Below are positions 48,046-60,888 of a stretch of 64,000 nt of DNA, one piece after another. The notes beneath the pieces are model-generated. The model saw nothing but the letters and a program-made list of their open reading frames with translations, did no database searches and was not told the DNA's origin. Each line of letters opens with the position of its first letter. The first letter of the stretch is position 1. Source of the stretch: Benincasa hispida (lineage: Eukaryota > Streptophyta > Magnoliopsida > Cucurbitales > Cucurbitaceae); contig NC_052349.1 in the NCBI RefSeq assembly GCF_009727055.1, positions 30,297,682-30,361,681 of the forward strand. Reading direction: 5' to 3'. The position numbers and the translations under genes are program-made.

Positions 48046-49714
48046 TGATGCATGGTTAATGCGATGAAATAATGGTGTAGAATGCGATGGTGGAATATTC
48101 ATTGTGCACGCAAGTTTTCTTAGCAAGATACAAGTATAAACCCTACTAAGTTGCCTGGTAAGTCTATGGTCGAACATAGGGACTAAGGAAACAGTATGCG
48201 ATGGTGATTTCTAATACCTTTACGGTGTCAAATAAATCAATGCATTGGATGTTTGTTTAATGTATAAAATCTATGTGGCGGAATTGAGAAAAGAGTCAAT
48301 AACATGAAAGTACAATGAGTATGCAAGGGAACGAGTTGAGAAGGTTTTTAGCTAACACTTCCTAAGATTGCGTTCACTTTATGCGATCATGCTACATACA
48401 TACAACAGCAAGTCGTCTCTCAATGCAAATGTTATAGCTCCTAGGTATAGAACGCATGCGATGTATGCGATGATGTCTATAGGGCTTATGTCTAAGCCTC
48501 TATTCTTCTCTATGCGATGATGAATGACATACATATACACAAGGCGACCGCATACTATCATAACCTATTTCTAGGGTGCATGCGATGCATGTTGGCAAAC
48601 AAAGCTTATCTCTAAGTCTCTATCTCTTACTTATGCAGATCTAATCTTGCTTTCTCAAATCTAGATTCTAACCTAGCTCTCTCAAGTTTTAGATTCTTTT
48701 TTTAGACTCTCTCTCGAGTAGCTCTAAAGGGGTGATGGACGCAACATAAGACAAGATGATCGCATGTAATGAAGATCTTAAGTCATGCTAGCTAAGTACT
48801 TCTCAACCCATTCGAAATTTTAGTTACTCATGCGTAATGTAAAGAGAGTGAACAGATTTAAAAATGCAGGTTCCATTCTATAAATGAAATCGAAATATAG
48901 AATGATAATGTGAAATAAAGATAAGGATCCTGGTAGCAATTTTTTGCTTCCTAAGGCTTTTATACTGTTTTTCTCTACTCTGCTCAAAGAATATTCTTGC
49001 TTTCGTAAGAGTCGGCCCTCTCTCTATTTTCACGCTTCCTGGTACTCTCTCGAGCTAACAAGGACGATCTTTCAGCATCTTCTCTCTTCTCTTGCCTCCG
49101 CCTTCTAAGTATAAGGAAACTATTAACAAAGGCTAACTATCTTCTATATGGTTCAGCTGGAATAAAAACCGAACTCCTTTAACGAAGGTGGCCTTCGGTA
49201 TTTATAGAGCTTCAAGGTAAAGAGCTTTTTCTCTCAAATGATTTCACTGATGGGATGTCATTAATTCTCTGTCTGATGCACCGAATAATTGTTACCGAAA
49301 AGTTGAGTGTACTTGCTATAGTGTGTCATTAACGACATGTCAACTAAATTTGGATTCGACTGTCATCAGCTTTCTGTCCCATCGTGATTTATTAAGCTTT
49401 CACCTTGATGCACCGGCTCTATGTGGCCACCTTCTTAAGCAGATCTTCGCGAACGCATATGATCGCATAGCCTTGTGGTCGCAATCTCTTAATGCCCTCG
49501 AACGCTAAATTCCTTGGATCGCAATTCCACCTTGTGCCAATGAATTTTCTGCACGAAATACATAAGTTAGCTGTTTTAATGTGATGGACGCATGTGATCG
49601 CAATGTTCTAAACTTAATCCTTTTGGACGTAATTTTATATATTTTTATCGTCGCAATCCTTCATTGTTTTATATCTTTGCGCTGTAATAACGTGCATTTC
49701 TACCCGTTATCACG
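48046..49714 (-). repeat. 5' LTR of the Athila-like element
   Basis: It begins TGATGCATGGTTAATG at the low end and ends CCGTTATCA at the high end, a complete TG…CA LTR of 1,669 bp. A minus-strand TATA box lies near 49,198-49,208. It lies directly against the resumed LTR of element 2 (CGCATCACAAATG). Confidence 0.88.
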
Positions 49715-49973
49715 CATCACAAATGTTTGTCTATATATGTGTTTACAAACTACAGAACCCTACGAGATTTAGGGCATCAATCCCAACAATCTCCCACTTG
49801 TCCTAAAGCGAGTGGGTGTACAAGAAAAATTCAAGTACAAAACAATAAACTAGGGCACTAAGGCCCACTACAAAATCTCCCACTTGCCCTAGTCCAACTG
49901 TGGAGGATCCCATAGACCAATGCTCTGTAGGTGGCCCTAAAAAACTGTAGCCATGAGAGCCTTCGTAAATGAG

Positions 49974-52900
49974 TCAGCAACGTTGTGTTCGAAGATATCT
50001 TCGTGATATCACGTCCCCTCGATGCACAATCCCGCGGATGAAATAATACTTCCGCTCTATACGTTTGTCACGTTTGTGACTCCTAGGCTCCCTGGAGTTC
50101 GCCACAGCACCACTATTATTACAATAAAGGGTGATGGGCTTAAACATGTCTGGAACAACTTCCAGATCAGTCAGGAACTTCCTGAGCCAAATGGCCTCCT
50201 CAGCAGCTTCACAAGCTGCTACATACTCGACCTCTATCGTGGAGTTAGCGATATACCCCTGCTTAGTGCTTTGCCATACTACAGCCCCTCTGTTAAGAGT
50301 GAACACTAATTCTGAAGTGGATTTTCGAGAATCCTTACCAGTCTGGAAATCAGAGTCTGTGTATCCAGTAAAGATCAAATCCATAGATCCATACACGTTC
50401 ATGTAATCCTTCATTCTTCGAAGATACTTGAGAATGTTCTTGACGACAGTCCAGTGACCCTGTCCTGGATTAGACTGATATCTACCGACTATCCCCACAA
50501 CGTAGCAAATGTCAGGTCTAGTACATAACATCACATACATCAAACTGCCAACGGCAGATGCATAGGGGACCCGTCTCATTTCCTCAACCTCTTGAGGTGT
50601 CTTAGGACACTGTTCCTTAGACAATGTAACTCCATGTCAAAAGGCAGTAGGCCCATTTTGGAGTTCTGCATTAAGTACTTAATCAACATCTTGTCAATAT
50701 ACGATGCCTGAGACAACACTAGCATTTTGTTCTTTCGATCTTGAAAGATTTGAATACCAAGAACAAACTGAGCCTCTCCCAAATCTTTCATTTGGAATTG
50801 GGTCGCTAGCCAGTTCTTAACTGAAGTCAGTAAGTCTATATCATTCCCAATGAGTAGGATATCGTCTACATACAATACTAGGAAAACTACTGAACTGTTG
50901 ATGATTTTCTTGTACACACAAGGTTATCAACGTTTTGGTTAAAGCCGTAAGATTTGATCGCAGCATCAAACCTTATGTTCCAAGATTGAGACACCTGTTT
51001 CAGCCCATAAATGGATCAATTCAATTTGCAAACCTTTTGCTTTTGAACTTGGGCTATGAATCCCTCGGGCTGCACCATATAAATGGTCTCTTCAAGATTA
51101 CCCTTCAGAAAGGCAATCTTGACATCTATTTTTCATATCTCATAATCATAATATGAAGCAATGGACAAGAGGATGCGGATAGACTTAAGCATGGCAACAG
51201 ATGAGAAAGTTTTCTCATAGTCAACTCCCTCCACCTAGGTATAACATTTTGCCACAAGTCTAGCTTGAAGGTTTGCACCTTCCCATCGGCACTTCGTTTC
51301 CTCTTGTAGATCCATTTACAACCTATAGGTTTAACCCCATCAGGTTGATCTATAAGATCCTATACTGAGTTGAAGTACATAGACTCCATCTCGAGATCTA
51401 TGGCTTTGACCCATTCATCCTGGTCAACATCTTCCATTACCTTCTTATAAGACAATGGATCCTCAATCTCGTCATTAGCTACCATAGCCAGGATTTTAGT
51501 GAAACCCATACAGCAAACAGGTGGGTTCATAACCCTCCCACTACATCGAGGTTCCCTCAACTCTTGAGGTGGATTTGATCTACAAGATGAACTTCCATCA
51601 ACAACTCTTGTTGATGTATCAGGCCCTTCAATAACTCTTGTTGAAGATTCAGTAGTTTCGTTGGAAAGTTCACGCAACACGATTTTACTACGTGGACTGT
51701 GCTCCCTCATATGATCCTTCTCAAGGAGGGTAGCGTTTGTCGACACAAACATTTTATTTTCCTTAGGATCATAAAAGTAACCCCCTTGTGTACCTTTAGG
51801 GTAGCCTACAAATAGGCACAAACCTCGAACGTGGTTCCAGTTTCTTAGGATTAGCCTCAAGCACATGTGTTAGGCAACTCTAGATGCGGAAGTGACGCAA
51901 ACCAGCTTTACGCCCATTCCACAACTCCAAAGGTGTTCTGGCAACACTCTTAGAAGGAATACAATTGAGGATATAAGTTGCAGTCTCCACTACAAAACCC
52001 TAAAACGAGTCCGGTAAGGAAGCTTAACTCATCATCGACTGAACCATGTCCAACAGGGTTCTGTTTCTCCTCTCTGATACACCATTCTACTAAGGTGTAC
52101 CAAGCTCTGAGAGTTGGGAAACGATTACATGTTCTATCATATAGTTCTGGAACTCAAAATCCAAAAACTCTCCACCCCGATCTAATCGAAGTGTTTTAAT
52201 CCGTTTATCCAATGCATTTTCAACTTCAGTCTTGAACTCTTTGAATTTTTCAAAGGATTCTGAAATTTGTTGCATCAAATAAACATACCCATACCATGAA
52301 TAATCATCAGTAAAAGTGATGAAATACTCGTAGCTTCCCCTGGTTCGTATATTCATTGGACCACAAAGGTCTAAATGCAGGCTCTTTGGCTCGATAACCT
52401 TTTCCAGTAAAAGGTCTTTTAGTAATCTTGCCTCCAAGGCATGACTCGTGCACAGGTAAAGAATTTTCCTCTAACTTGCTTAGAAGTCCATTCTTCACTA
52501 ACCTCTCAATCCTATTGAGATTGATGTGCCCTAATCGAAGGTGCCAAAGTTGGGAATTTTCCTTAGGAAAAACCTTAAGTCATTTATTTTGAGTTACGAC
52601 AGTATTAAACATCTCTATGTTATGAAGGGAATTTTTTGTTAATAGCCTTAGCACATATAAATTGTTTTTTAGTTTTGCTGAACAAATCTCAACACTATCT
52701 TTCAAAATAGACACTTTATTCACCGAAAAGTTAAGAGTATATTTACATTCAATCAAACACTTTATAGAAATTAAGTTCCGCTTTAACTTGAAACAGCAAA
52801 TATATCATTCAAAATGATAAATTTATTATGTAACGTCAACTGGAGCCCTCCCACTACAACAATTGAGACAATGTGCTCGGTACCTACTCGCATCGTCATC

Positions 52901-53961
52901 TCACCAGTCCCAAGCTACCACCAGGATCTAATCTCCTAAAAAGAAGAAAAAACATGATTACTGGCCACAGAGTCTATAATCCAGGCAGAATCATCATTCT
53001 CTACTAAACATGTTTCCAAACCTAGTAAATCATATTTACCTTGTTTTGCCCTGGCCTTAGCCTTCTTCTTCTCCTTTAACTAGCAAGGACAGTTCTGCTT
53101 CTAGTGCCCATCCTGGTTGCAATGGAAACATTTTTCTTTTTCAACTGGCGTTGGTCGCTTACCCCGTTGTGCGGCAGGTTGTGGGTTAGCAGGTGCCTTC
53201 CTTTTTCCCTTACCACCCTTCTTCTTCTTCCACTTGGTAGTGTTAGAAGTAAAAAGTGCAAACTTAGTTCCTGAGGTCGAACCCCAATGGAACTTCTTAG
53301 ATGATGAAGCAAATTTTGCCTCACCAACCTTTTTTTCCTTGTTTTTCAACAAGGATTGGAATGTCTGCAACTCGTTAAGGAGAGTTGTAAGGGAATAATC
53401 TACTTTGTTCAGCACAACAATGCTGACAAAGTGCGGGAAGCTTTCTGGCAGCGTGTGCAGAATTATACTAACCTAGCTGCCTTCATCGATGTGGGCCATA
53501 TTCATCTCTGCCACATTGAAGTGGACCATCATGTTTAGCATGTTTTCTCGAATAGATGTACCCTCCTCCATTTTGGAGTTGAAGATGCATTTCAGAGCTT
53601 CATGCTTGAATTGTCCAGACGGTTGTCCGAACATTCCCCATAGGGACTCCATGATCTCATGCGCAAAGACCATAGGCTCATGCTTTTTGGCCAAAACATC
53701 GTTCAGATTGGCCAAGACGTAAGCTCGGGTCTTCTCATTCACCCATGTCCATTTCTCATATGCCTCCCGAACATTTCAAGCGACCGTTTGAGTGGGAATA
53801 GGAGGACAATCCTCCGTAAGGACGAACTTCAGGTCATCAATGATAAGAATGGTATTAATCATGTTTTTCCAACTAGCGTAGTTTTTGTCAGTCAATTTGT
53901 CAGCACTTAATAGAGCTAACGTGGTTGTTGCTATTTTAAAGTTGCTGAAAAATATGAACAA
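49974..53961 (-). pseudogene. Gag-pol polyprotein remnant of element 2
   Basis: The minus strand from 53,961 gives gag (KLTDKNYASWKNMINTILII; then QPSGQFKHEALKC; then a CCHC knuckle CFHCNQDGH at about 53,115). After that come GAG-pre-integrase (52,498), the integrase core with HLDLCGPM and RLDRGGEF (52,437-52,090), the integrase C-terminal region (LFVGYPKGTQGG, 51,866-51,360), RT with an intact YVDD box (50,917-50,576) and RNase H (EVEYVA, LYCNNSGAV; 50,624-49,974). Frameshifts and stops lie between the pieces, but the catalytic residues visible in RT and integrase are kept, so decay is moderate. It is close to element 1 throughout. Confidence 0.88.
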
Positions 53962-56403
53962 ACTTAATAAGTCTATACATTACCATTTTTAACTCCAATT
54001 TTAGTTTTAGCAAAATAGTTATGATGTACCCTAAGTGAAATCACATCTATTTTTGCAATGATGCCCTAGTGAGGCAGGACAAAAGTCACCGGTGGGATGA
54101 TCAAGTGCCCTTTCACTAGAATGAGACATTCTCAACCATTAGACAGAAACAACTCTTGTAACTGATTCTAACAGTCACCATTTTTCGGTCCAGAGTTTTT
54201 GACCTTTAACAATTCCCCTCATTTTAGGTCCTAGAGTCTCGCCTTAATGCGCCCATCGTAGGAAAAAAGCAGATTAGGACAAGAGACTAAAGCGACCTTA
54301 TCCTATACAGAAGATCAGATAAAGAGTCGTGCAAAACTGCCATCTTTTAGGGGGACACTCCTAGGGTGTCTCAAGGCGATGCACAAAATGTTATCCAACC
54401 TAATGAAAGAGACCGTGGGATATGTTTTCACACGCCATGCTTCTACTTACTATGAACATTCTCTCCATTCACCTTGGTATTGACCTACCCAAATACCATC
54501 CTTTAGGGGGACACTCCCAGGGTGCCTCGAGGTCAAGAATAGATCTCACGGTGTGAACATTAGGGAGAAATGTGAAGAGGTTTAAGTGAAGTATCATATA
54601 CCCCAAGTACCTCCCACTGAATGTTCTACCTAGGGATTCATTAACTTAGACAATCCGGCTACTGATTTTATCTAAGTGTGAGTTTAATTTGCTTAAAAAC
54701 AACTCTTTCTTTTGATAATTAAACAAATTTTGAATCAAGTCCCATTTAAACACTTTAACGGACTATCATCAAATTTGCATGCATGCATCAAATCTATCTA
54801 ATTCACTTTTCCAGGTAGGTTCCCAGGTAGGGGTATTCCGTTTCCGTCAGCTTAAGCACCCCAGCCTAGATAGAACCTGCCTTAGACAAAAGGTCCCTCA
54901 TAGATAGATTTGGTACATATTTAATCTTTTAGTAATCAATTTAATCCTATTAAACTGATTAAAAGATTAACTTAGGTTTCTAATCTCATTATAACCGTGA
55001 TCTTATGTCTATCTCCATCAAATTTTAAAACTCTTTTAAAACACAATTCAAGCCTAAATTTGCATGCATGTCTTTCTTATTGATTTTAGTTATAATTTCC
55101 ATTATAATACTTATAAAAGGAAACAACCAAAATCATCCACATTTCTAAGCTAGACTAGGTATTTATAACTCTTATAAATTTAACTTATGTGTCATGCTTC
55201 AAGCAATGTCTATTCATTACTATACTTATAACTCTTATATAAAGAAGTAATAAATTAAGCATACATGCTTCCATACACCCTTATACTATAACATTTATAA
55301 TATAAAGATGATGCATGAATATGCTTAATGCATGCATAAATATAACTTTTATGTTATATGATGCATGAGCATGTTCTTATGTAATTTAATCATGTAAGCT
55401 ACTATATCATAACTCTTACAATACAGAGATGATGCATGTCAAATGCATTACCTATGGTGGGATTTAAAACTATATGGCATACTATATGACATATAATTTA
55501 AACATACATTTCATGCACATTCACCAAAATTAATGGACCAGGATGATTAGCCTCAAAAAACCAAAAATAAATCTATCTATTACATAAACCATCGAGTAAA
55601 TTAGTTCAAACAGGTGAACCAAGTCTTAAACCGTCCAGGCGAAGCCTCGCTTTCTGATCGTGTAGCTTTCTTTGTGATCGTCTAGTAAAGTTGGTCAAGT
55701 AACCATGATCATGTAGTAACGATCGAGTACCTTTTACTATACGATGAAACATGAAGGTCACTCGATCGTGCAGCGCACTAAGTAAAAAAGCAAGCCTAAA
55801 CGATCGTATAGACGACCACTATACAATGAAGCATGATCGTCTAGATGATCGAAGAGCAAGCGCTGAGTAACACTTACCGAGTGATCGTGTAGCCAGTGAC
55901 TATGCGATGAAGCATGCTGGCTTACACGATCGTTTAGTGCGTGCGTCTACCATGCAATGAGTATCCCATACTCAACGATCGTTTACCCCCATCATTTACA
56001 CGATCGAGTAGCAAATGCAAACCGATTGAGTAAACATTTTACTCGTTCGTTTAGCCCGGGCTACACGATCTAACCAACTCTTAGTATTCTTCTTCCTCGA
56101 AGTAAAATACATCTCCATGCTTTGAAGCTTCATCACGAGCGACTCTTACAGACTCAAACTCTTTGCATTATAGACTCGATAGCAAGTTAATATGCCCAAA
56201 AACACAAGGGCCCTTACAATTAACTTTGAAATGTAAAAGAAAGCAATAACCATAGGCAATCATCCCAAAAACTCTATTAATTCACATCCACAAAAAAATA
56301 ATAATAATAATAAATAACACTTAAATATAATGTAGACATGCTTACAACCCACCAAGAATGTAAATGCATTTCAATGCATCAACGGATTTGGAATATCAGA
56401 ACA
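53962..56403 (-). other. Long 5' leader of element 2
   Basis: 2.4 kb between the primer site and gag with no coding frame. It holds a pair of GGGGGACACTCC repeats (about 54,350 and 54,508), several ATGCATG-rich, CATATGACA-like stretches (55,050-55,520), and a 400 bp block at 55,640-56,070 packed with CGATCGTNTAG words like those of the LTRs. Confidence 0.6.
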
Positions 56404-56420
56404 ACCTGACTCTGATACCA
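56404..56420 (-). other. Primer binding site of element 2
   Basis: The minus strand reads TGGTATCAGAGTCAGGT, two bases from the LTR end at 56,423. This is the initiator-Met tRNA primer type common in copia elements and fixes the element's orientation. Confidence 0.92.
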
Positions 56421-57080
56421 ATTGAAGGATCTCTTATTCAAGAGAACTAGTAAACAGAAAAAAGGTCTTTCCAAGCCCATTGTGAAAGAATAAACGCTTT
56501 CACAAACATACAAGAACAATTATGCATTATAGAAAAAATTACAACATGCTATCTTAACTAAATACAACAGGAATTGAGAGACATACCTTTGAAGAACTCT
56601 TCTTCACGTATTCCCTCGATCTACACTGGTCAAGCATCCCAGTGAAGTCTCAAAGATCACGAACGAAAGACACGAGAAGCAATCATTTGGAAAAATCTCG
56701 CTTTCGTTGAAATCGTCTAGCAATTTCTCACTCTCGTGAGCAATCGTCTAGCAAAATCTCACTCTCGTCACAAACACGAACTATCTGATCCTTGAACGAC
56801 AACCTTTGATACAACCACTCGGTTACCTTGGTATTCTCGGAGTGAGAATCCAAAAGGTGTGCGCTTTATGTGAATTTGGTAGAGGAAAGAAGAAAGTATA
56901 CGATCAAGCTACACGATCAAGTAAGCGGGAGAAAGGTTTAGTCTATCATATAGACTGTGGGTACTCGAACATCTAGAAATCTCTCGCTCTCATGAGCAAT
57001 CATCTAGTCAATCGTCTAGCAAAATCTCGCTCTCGTGAGCAATCTTCTAGCAATCTCTCGCTCTCGTGAGGAATCGTCTA

Positions 57081-59297
57081 TGAAGGAACTCTTATCAAAT
57101 AGTACGTATGAGCGAAAGCAAGATCGTTCCAAATTCATTGTGACAAAAATATCGCATTCACAAACAAACATACAAGTTATGCATTTACAGACAAATTACA
57201 GCATGCTTTTCAAACTTAAATAACAAAGGAACGAGAGACATACCTCTTGAAGAACTTTTCTTCCCTTGAACTTTAGCGCTCGCCAGGAACGGAAACTCAC
57301 GCAGTCGCTGTGATCGCCAAGTCTATCGTCCACCAAATCTCGTTGTCACTCACCACCAAACTGTCTTTTACAGAACAAGTAGCAAGGAGAACACAACCAC
57401 TCAGTAACCTCCGTATTCTCGGAGTGAGAATCCAGGAGGTGTGGGCTCTGTTGGATTTGGTGAAGGGGAGGAGGAAACTACGATCGTTTACAATGACCAA
57501 GCAAGTGGGAGAGGTATGGAGTCTATCGTGCAAACGAATGCTTAATCGTTTAGCAAAAGGTGCACGATCATTTAGTAAAATGGGGCTGATCGTTTAGATC
57601 ATCGTTTAGGTAAATCGCTCTCGTGCGCGATCGTTTAGAAAATACTATGTGATCGCTTAAGTAATCCACGCGTGTACATGATCGTTTAGTAAAGCTTGAG
57701 CTGTCGTGTATGCTCTCGTTTGTTAGAGGATGGTCAATGTACTAATCGTGAAGCGATTATCCGATCCATTGCAAAATGAAAACTATTTTCATTTTATCCT
57801 TCAGTTACGAAAATTGAATGAAACCTCCCACTACCACCGTGGAGCGGCTTTTTGCAAAAAGATGAGGGGGTCGTGCGGTTATGGAGAAAAACCACTAACA
57901 ATTATCTCATAATTGTTTAATTAAAATAAATATGATCATATTATATTTATAACATATAGTTTAATATCACATCATATGCAACAAATAAACCATAGTCCTT
58001 TTCTCCTCCACTAGATATAAATCATATTTATATCATTTCCTCCAATTAATGTATCTCATACATCATGTCAACTATATCATATATAATTGACCAGTTTAAT
58101 CATATCATATATAATCAAACTCTCTCTTGTCAACTTGAACACTTCAAACTGACCCAAAAATTTATTCTCAATTTGAATCCATTGAGCTATCAAAGGGGAC
58201 CTTATGGACCTGTGGCTTGAAGCTCCAACGGTACGTGGATAGCTGACTAAACTCTTTAGCCACAAGATCCACCATCCGTTAACTGGCAGGCATTCCACTA
58301 AAGACTGACAACTACACTCTTCTCACCATAGGTATATTTATGTGTCCATCGGATATAACCAATCAACAGTACGATAACCCTTCACAGATGCTCGTAAGTA
58401 CAGCTGTGTCAATTTACCGTTTTGCCCCTGTAGTTACATTTAACTCCTTAAGTACCACTGATCCCTCTAATGAACAATACAACATAGTCCTACTATGTGT
58501 GGATACCTCTCGGGCCATGAGAAGGNCAATACAACATAGTCCTACTATGTGTGGATACCTCTCGGGCCATGAGAAGGTGTGTAGCACCACATCGTTCAAG
58601 CCCCAGAATCAGCCCTTAAGGGAGCAATCTATCTACTTACCTCTGCTTCAGGGAATGAGTGAATTCCATCTTGTGTAGATGAGCTCCCAGCTCCCAAATC
58701 AGACGAATCCCCAAAGTGGTAGGTTGGCAATCTGGTCACTCACACCCATGCAAATCAAAGGACCGCACTCAAAAGCAGGAGTTCCCAACTCACTCAAGAT
58801 TGAGGTCATGTTACCCATGGTTATCCTAGTGAAGCGAAGTCTCTGTCATGAACGGCGTTATATAACGAGACTATAACACTTTGTGGTTTGATCTTATACA
58901 AACTCCTTTGTATAGGACGCCTCTGCTCGCATGTCTCCACATGAGTGATCAAGATCAGACCATCTGTAGCAAGTCACAACACTTATAACTCTTCTACAAA
59001 GCGAGTCGCATCCGTAGTGTTATAAGATAAAGTTTCCCCCCTATATCCATATACTACAAACCATTTTGGTTATCACTTAAGGCATGATCCACCTGTATGT
59101 CTCCACATACATGCTTAAGTTATAATGACAATCAGGGATCTTAGTTTATTGATTTGTGGTAAAGCAATTAAAACATCCCATGTTTCATAGACAAAAGTGA
59201 AGAAAAATATCATATATTATTACATCACAAGCATTTGTTCAATACATTGTTTACAAACTACAGGACCCAACGAGAGTTTAGGGTATCATCCCCAACA
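57081..59297 (-). mobile_element. Solo LTR nested in the LTR of element 2
   Basis: A 2.2 kb LTR (TGAAGGAACTCTTATC … CATCCCCAACA) with both ends intact and no internal region. It sits inside a related LTR. The flanks GTCTA (57,076-57,080) and GTTCA (59,298-59,302) are a decayed target duplication. The outer LTR continues as GCCAAT…GTCTAGCAATCTC, matching 41,379 onward. Solo LTRs form by recombination between the two LTRs of an inserted element. Confidence 0.82.
58475..58577. other. Exact 51 bp direct duplication around a single N
   Basis: Positions 58,475-58,525 and 58,527-58,577 are identical, starting CAATACAACATAGTCC, with N at 58,526. As at 13,587, this looks like unmerged overlapping contig ends rather than biology. 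Confidence 0.9.
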
Positions 59298-60888
59298 GTT
59301 CAGCCAATTGTCTAGCAATCTCTCACTTTCATAAGCAATCGTCTAGAAGTCGTCTAGCAATCTCTCGCTCTATCGTTTAGTCTCTCGCTTGATCGTTTAG
59401 TCTCTCAAAAGGGCTATTATATAGTCTCTCATAAGCAATCGATTAGTAATGCAATGTTTAAGCGATCCTTCAAAAAATGAAAACTCTTTTTATTTTTATG
59501 CTTCAGTTATTAAAAACTATAATTAACCTCCCACTTGCATGGTTAATGGAGAAAATAAATAACCAACCAAAACAATTATCTCATAATTATTTTTATTATA
59601 AATAAATATAATAACTAATTTATCATATTATATTTATAATCTATAGTTTTAATATCACATCATATGTAATATTTAAACCATGGTTCTTTTCTCCTTTATT
59701 TAATATAAATCATATTTATATCAATTCCTCCAATTAATGTATCTAATATATCAAATCAATATCACATATAATTGAACCAATTTAATTATATCATATATAA
59801 TCAAATTCCCTCTTGTTAATTTGAACACTTCAAACTAACCCAAAAATTGATTCTTAACTTGAATCTATTGAGCTACCAAGGGGACCATATGTACCTGTAG
59901 CATGAAGCTCCAACGATATGTGAATAACTAACTAAACTCTTTAATCACGATATCCACCATCCGTTAACTGTCGAGCCCTCCATTAAAGACCGACAATTGC
60001 ACTCTTCGCACTACAGATATATTTTTGTGTCCATTGGATATAACCAATCAACAGTACAATAACCCTTCACAGATCGCTCGTAAGTACAGTTGGGCCAATT
60101 TACCGTTTTGCCCTTGTAGTTACATCTAACTCCTTAAATACCACTGATTCTTCTAATGAACAATACATCATAATCCTACTATGAGTAAACATCTCTTAGC
60201 CATGAGAAAGTATATGGCGTCACATTGTTCAAGCCCCGGAATCAGCCTTTAAGGGAGCAATCTATCTACTTACCCTTGCTTTGGGGAAGGAGTGAATTCC
60301 ATCTTGTGTAGTTGAGTTCCCAGCTCCCCAGTCAAATGAATCCTCAAAATGGTAGGTTTAAGTCGGCAATCTGACCACTCGCACCCATGAAAATCAGAGG
60401 ACTGCCCTCATAGACAAGAGTTCCTAACTCACTCAGGATTAAGGTCATGTTACCTATGATCATCCTAATGAAATGAAAGTCTCTATCATGAATGGCGTTA
60501 TAAAATGAGACTAAAAAATTCTTGGTCCAGTCTTATACAATCTCCTTTTTATAGGATGCCCTCACTCACATGTCTCCACATGAATAATCAGGATCAAACC
60601 ATCTGTAGCACTTTACAACACTTGTAATATCTACAAAGCGGGTCGTATTCGTAGTGTCACTAGGATAAGGTTTCCTTGTTTTATCCATATACTATAGACC
60701 ATTTAGGTTATCACTTAAGGCATGATCCATTTGTATGTCTCCACATACATGCTTAAGTTACAACAATAACCAGGGATCTTAGTTTATTGGTTTGTGGTTA
60801 ATGCAACTAAAATATCGCATATTTCATAGACAACAGTGAAGAAAATATCTCATATTATTACATCACAAATGTTTGTTCATATTTTTCT

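Larger units (their letters stand above)
42721..49714 (-). mobile_element. Athila-like Ty3/gypsy element lacking RT, RNase H and integrase
   Basis: Minus strand, about 7 kb. LTRs of 1.67 kb lie at 42,721-44,386 and 48,046-49,714. The primer site next to the 5' LTR resembles that of Athila elements. The polypurine tract GTTTTAAATTTGGAGGTG (minus) is directly inside the 3' LTR. The internal region, about 3.66 kb, contains gag and an aspartic protease only; no RT, RNase H or integrase frame is visible. The low end lacks the first six bases of the LTR (TGATGC), and no target duplication is present. Confidence 0.85.
40829..60888 (-). mobile_element. Large nested Ty1/copia element (element 2)
   Basis: Minus strand. 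The 3' LTR is 40,829-42,720 plus 49,715-49,788, split by an Athila-like element. The internal region is 49,789-56,422, with the polypurine tract AAGTGGGAGAT (minus) beside the LTR and the primer site at 56,404-56,420. The 5' LTR runs from 56,423 to 60,888, interrupted by a solo LTR (57,081-59,297), and lacks about its first 80 bp. Removing the inserts leaves two LTRs of roughly 2 kb and an internal part of about 6.6 kb. It lies inside element 4. No target duplication can be tested because the right end is deleted. Confidence 0.82.
56423..60888 (-). repeat. 5' LTR of element 2, split and end-truncated
   Basis: It starts TGAAGGATCTCTTATTC. The outer LTR is 56,423-57,080 and 59,298-60,888; the part between is a solo LTR. 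It follows the 3' LTR block for block but stops at about 60,888 after ATCACAAATGTTTGTTC, lacking the terminal GATTTAGGGCATC…CCCAACA found at 49,741-49,788. Confidence 0.85.

Noticed and set aside
57310..57597. Unknown 95-residue protein in the solo LTR
   Set aside because: It is not conserved as a frame in the related LTRs at 40,829 and 10,547; composition is driven by repeated CG words.
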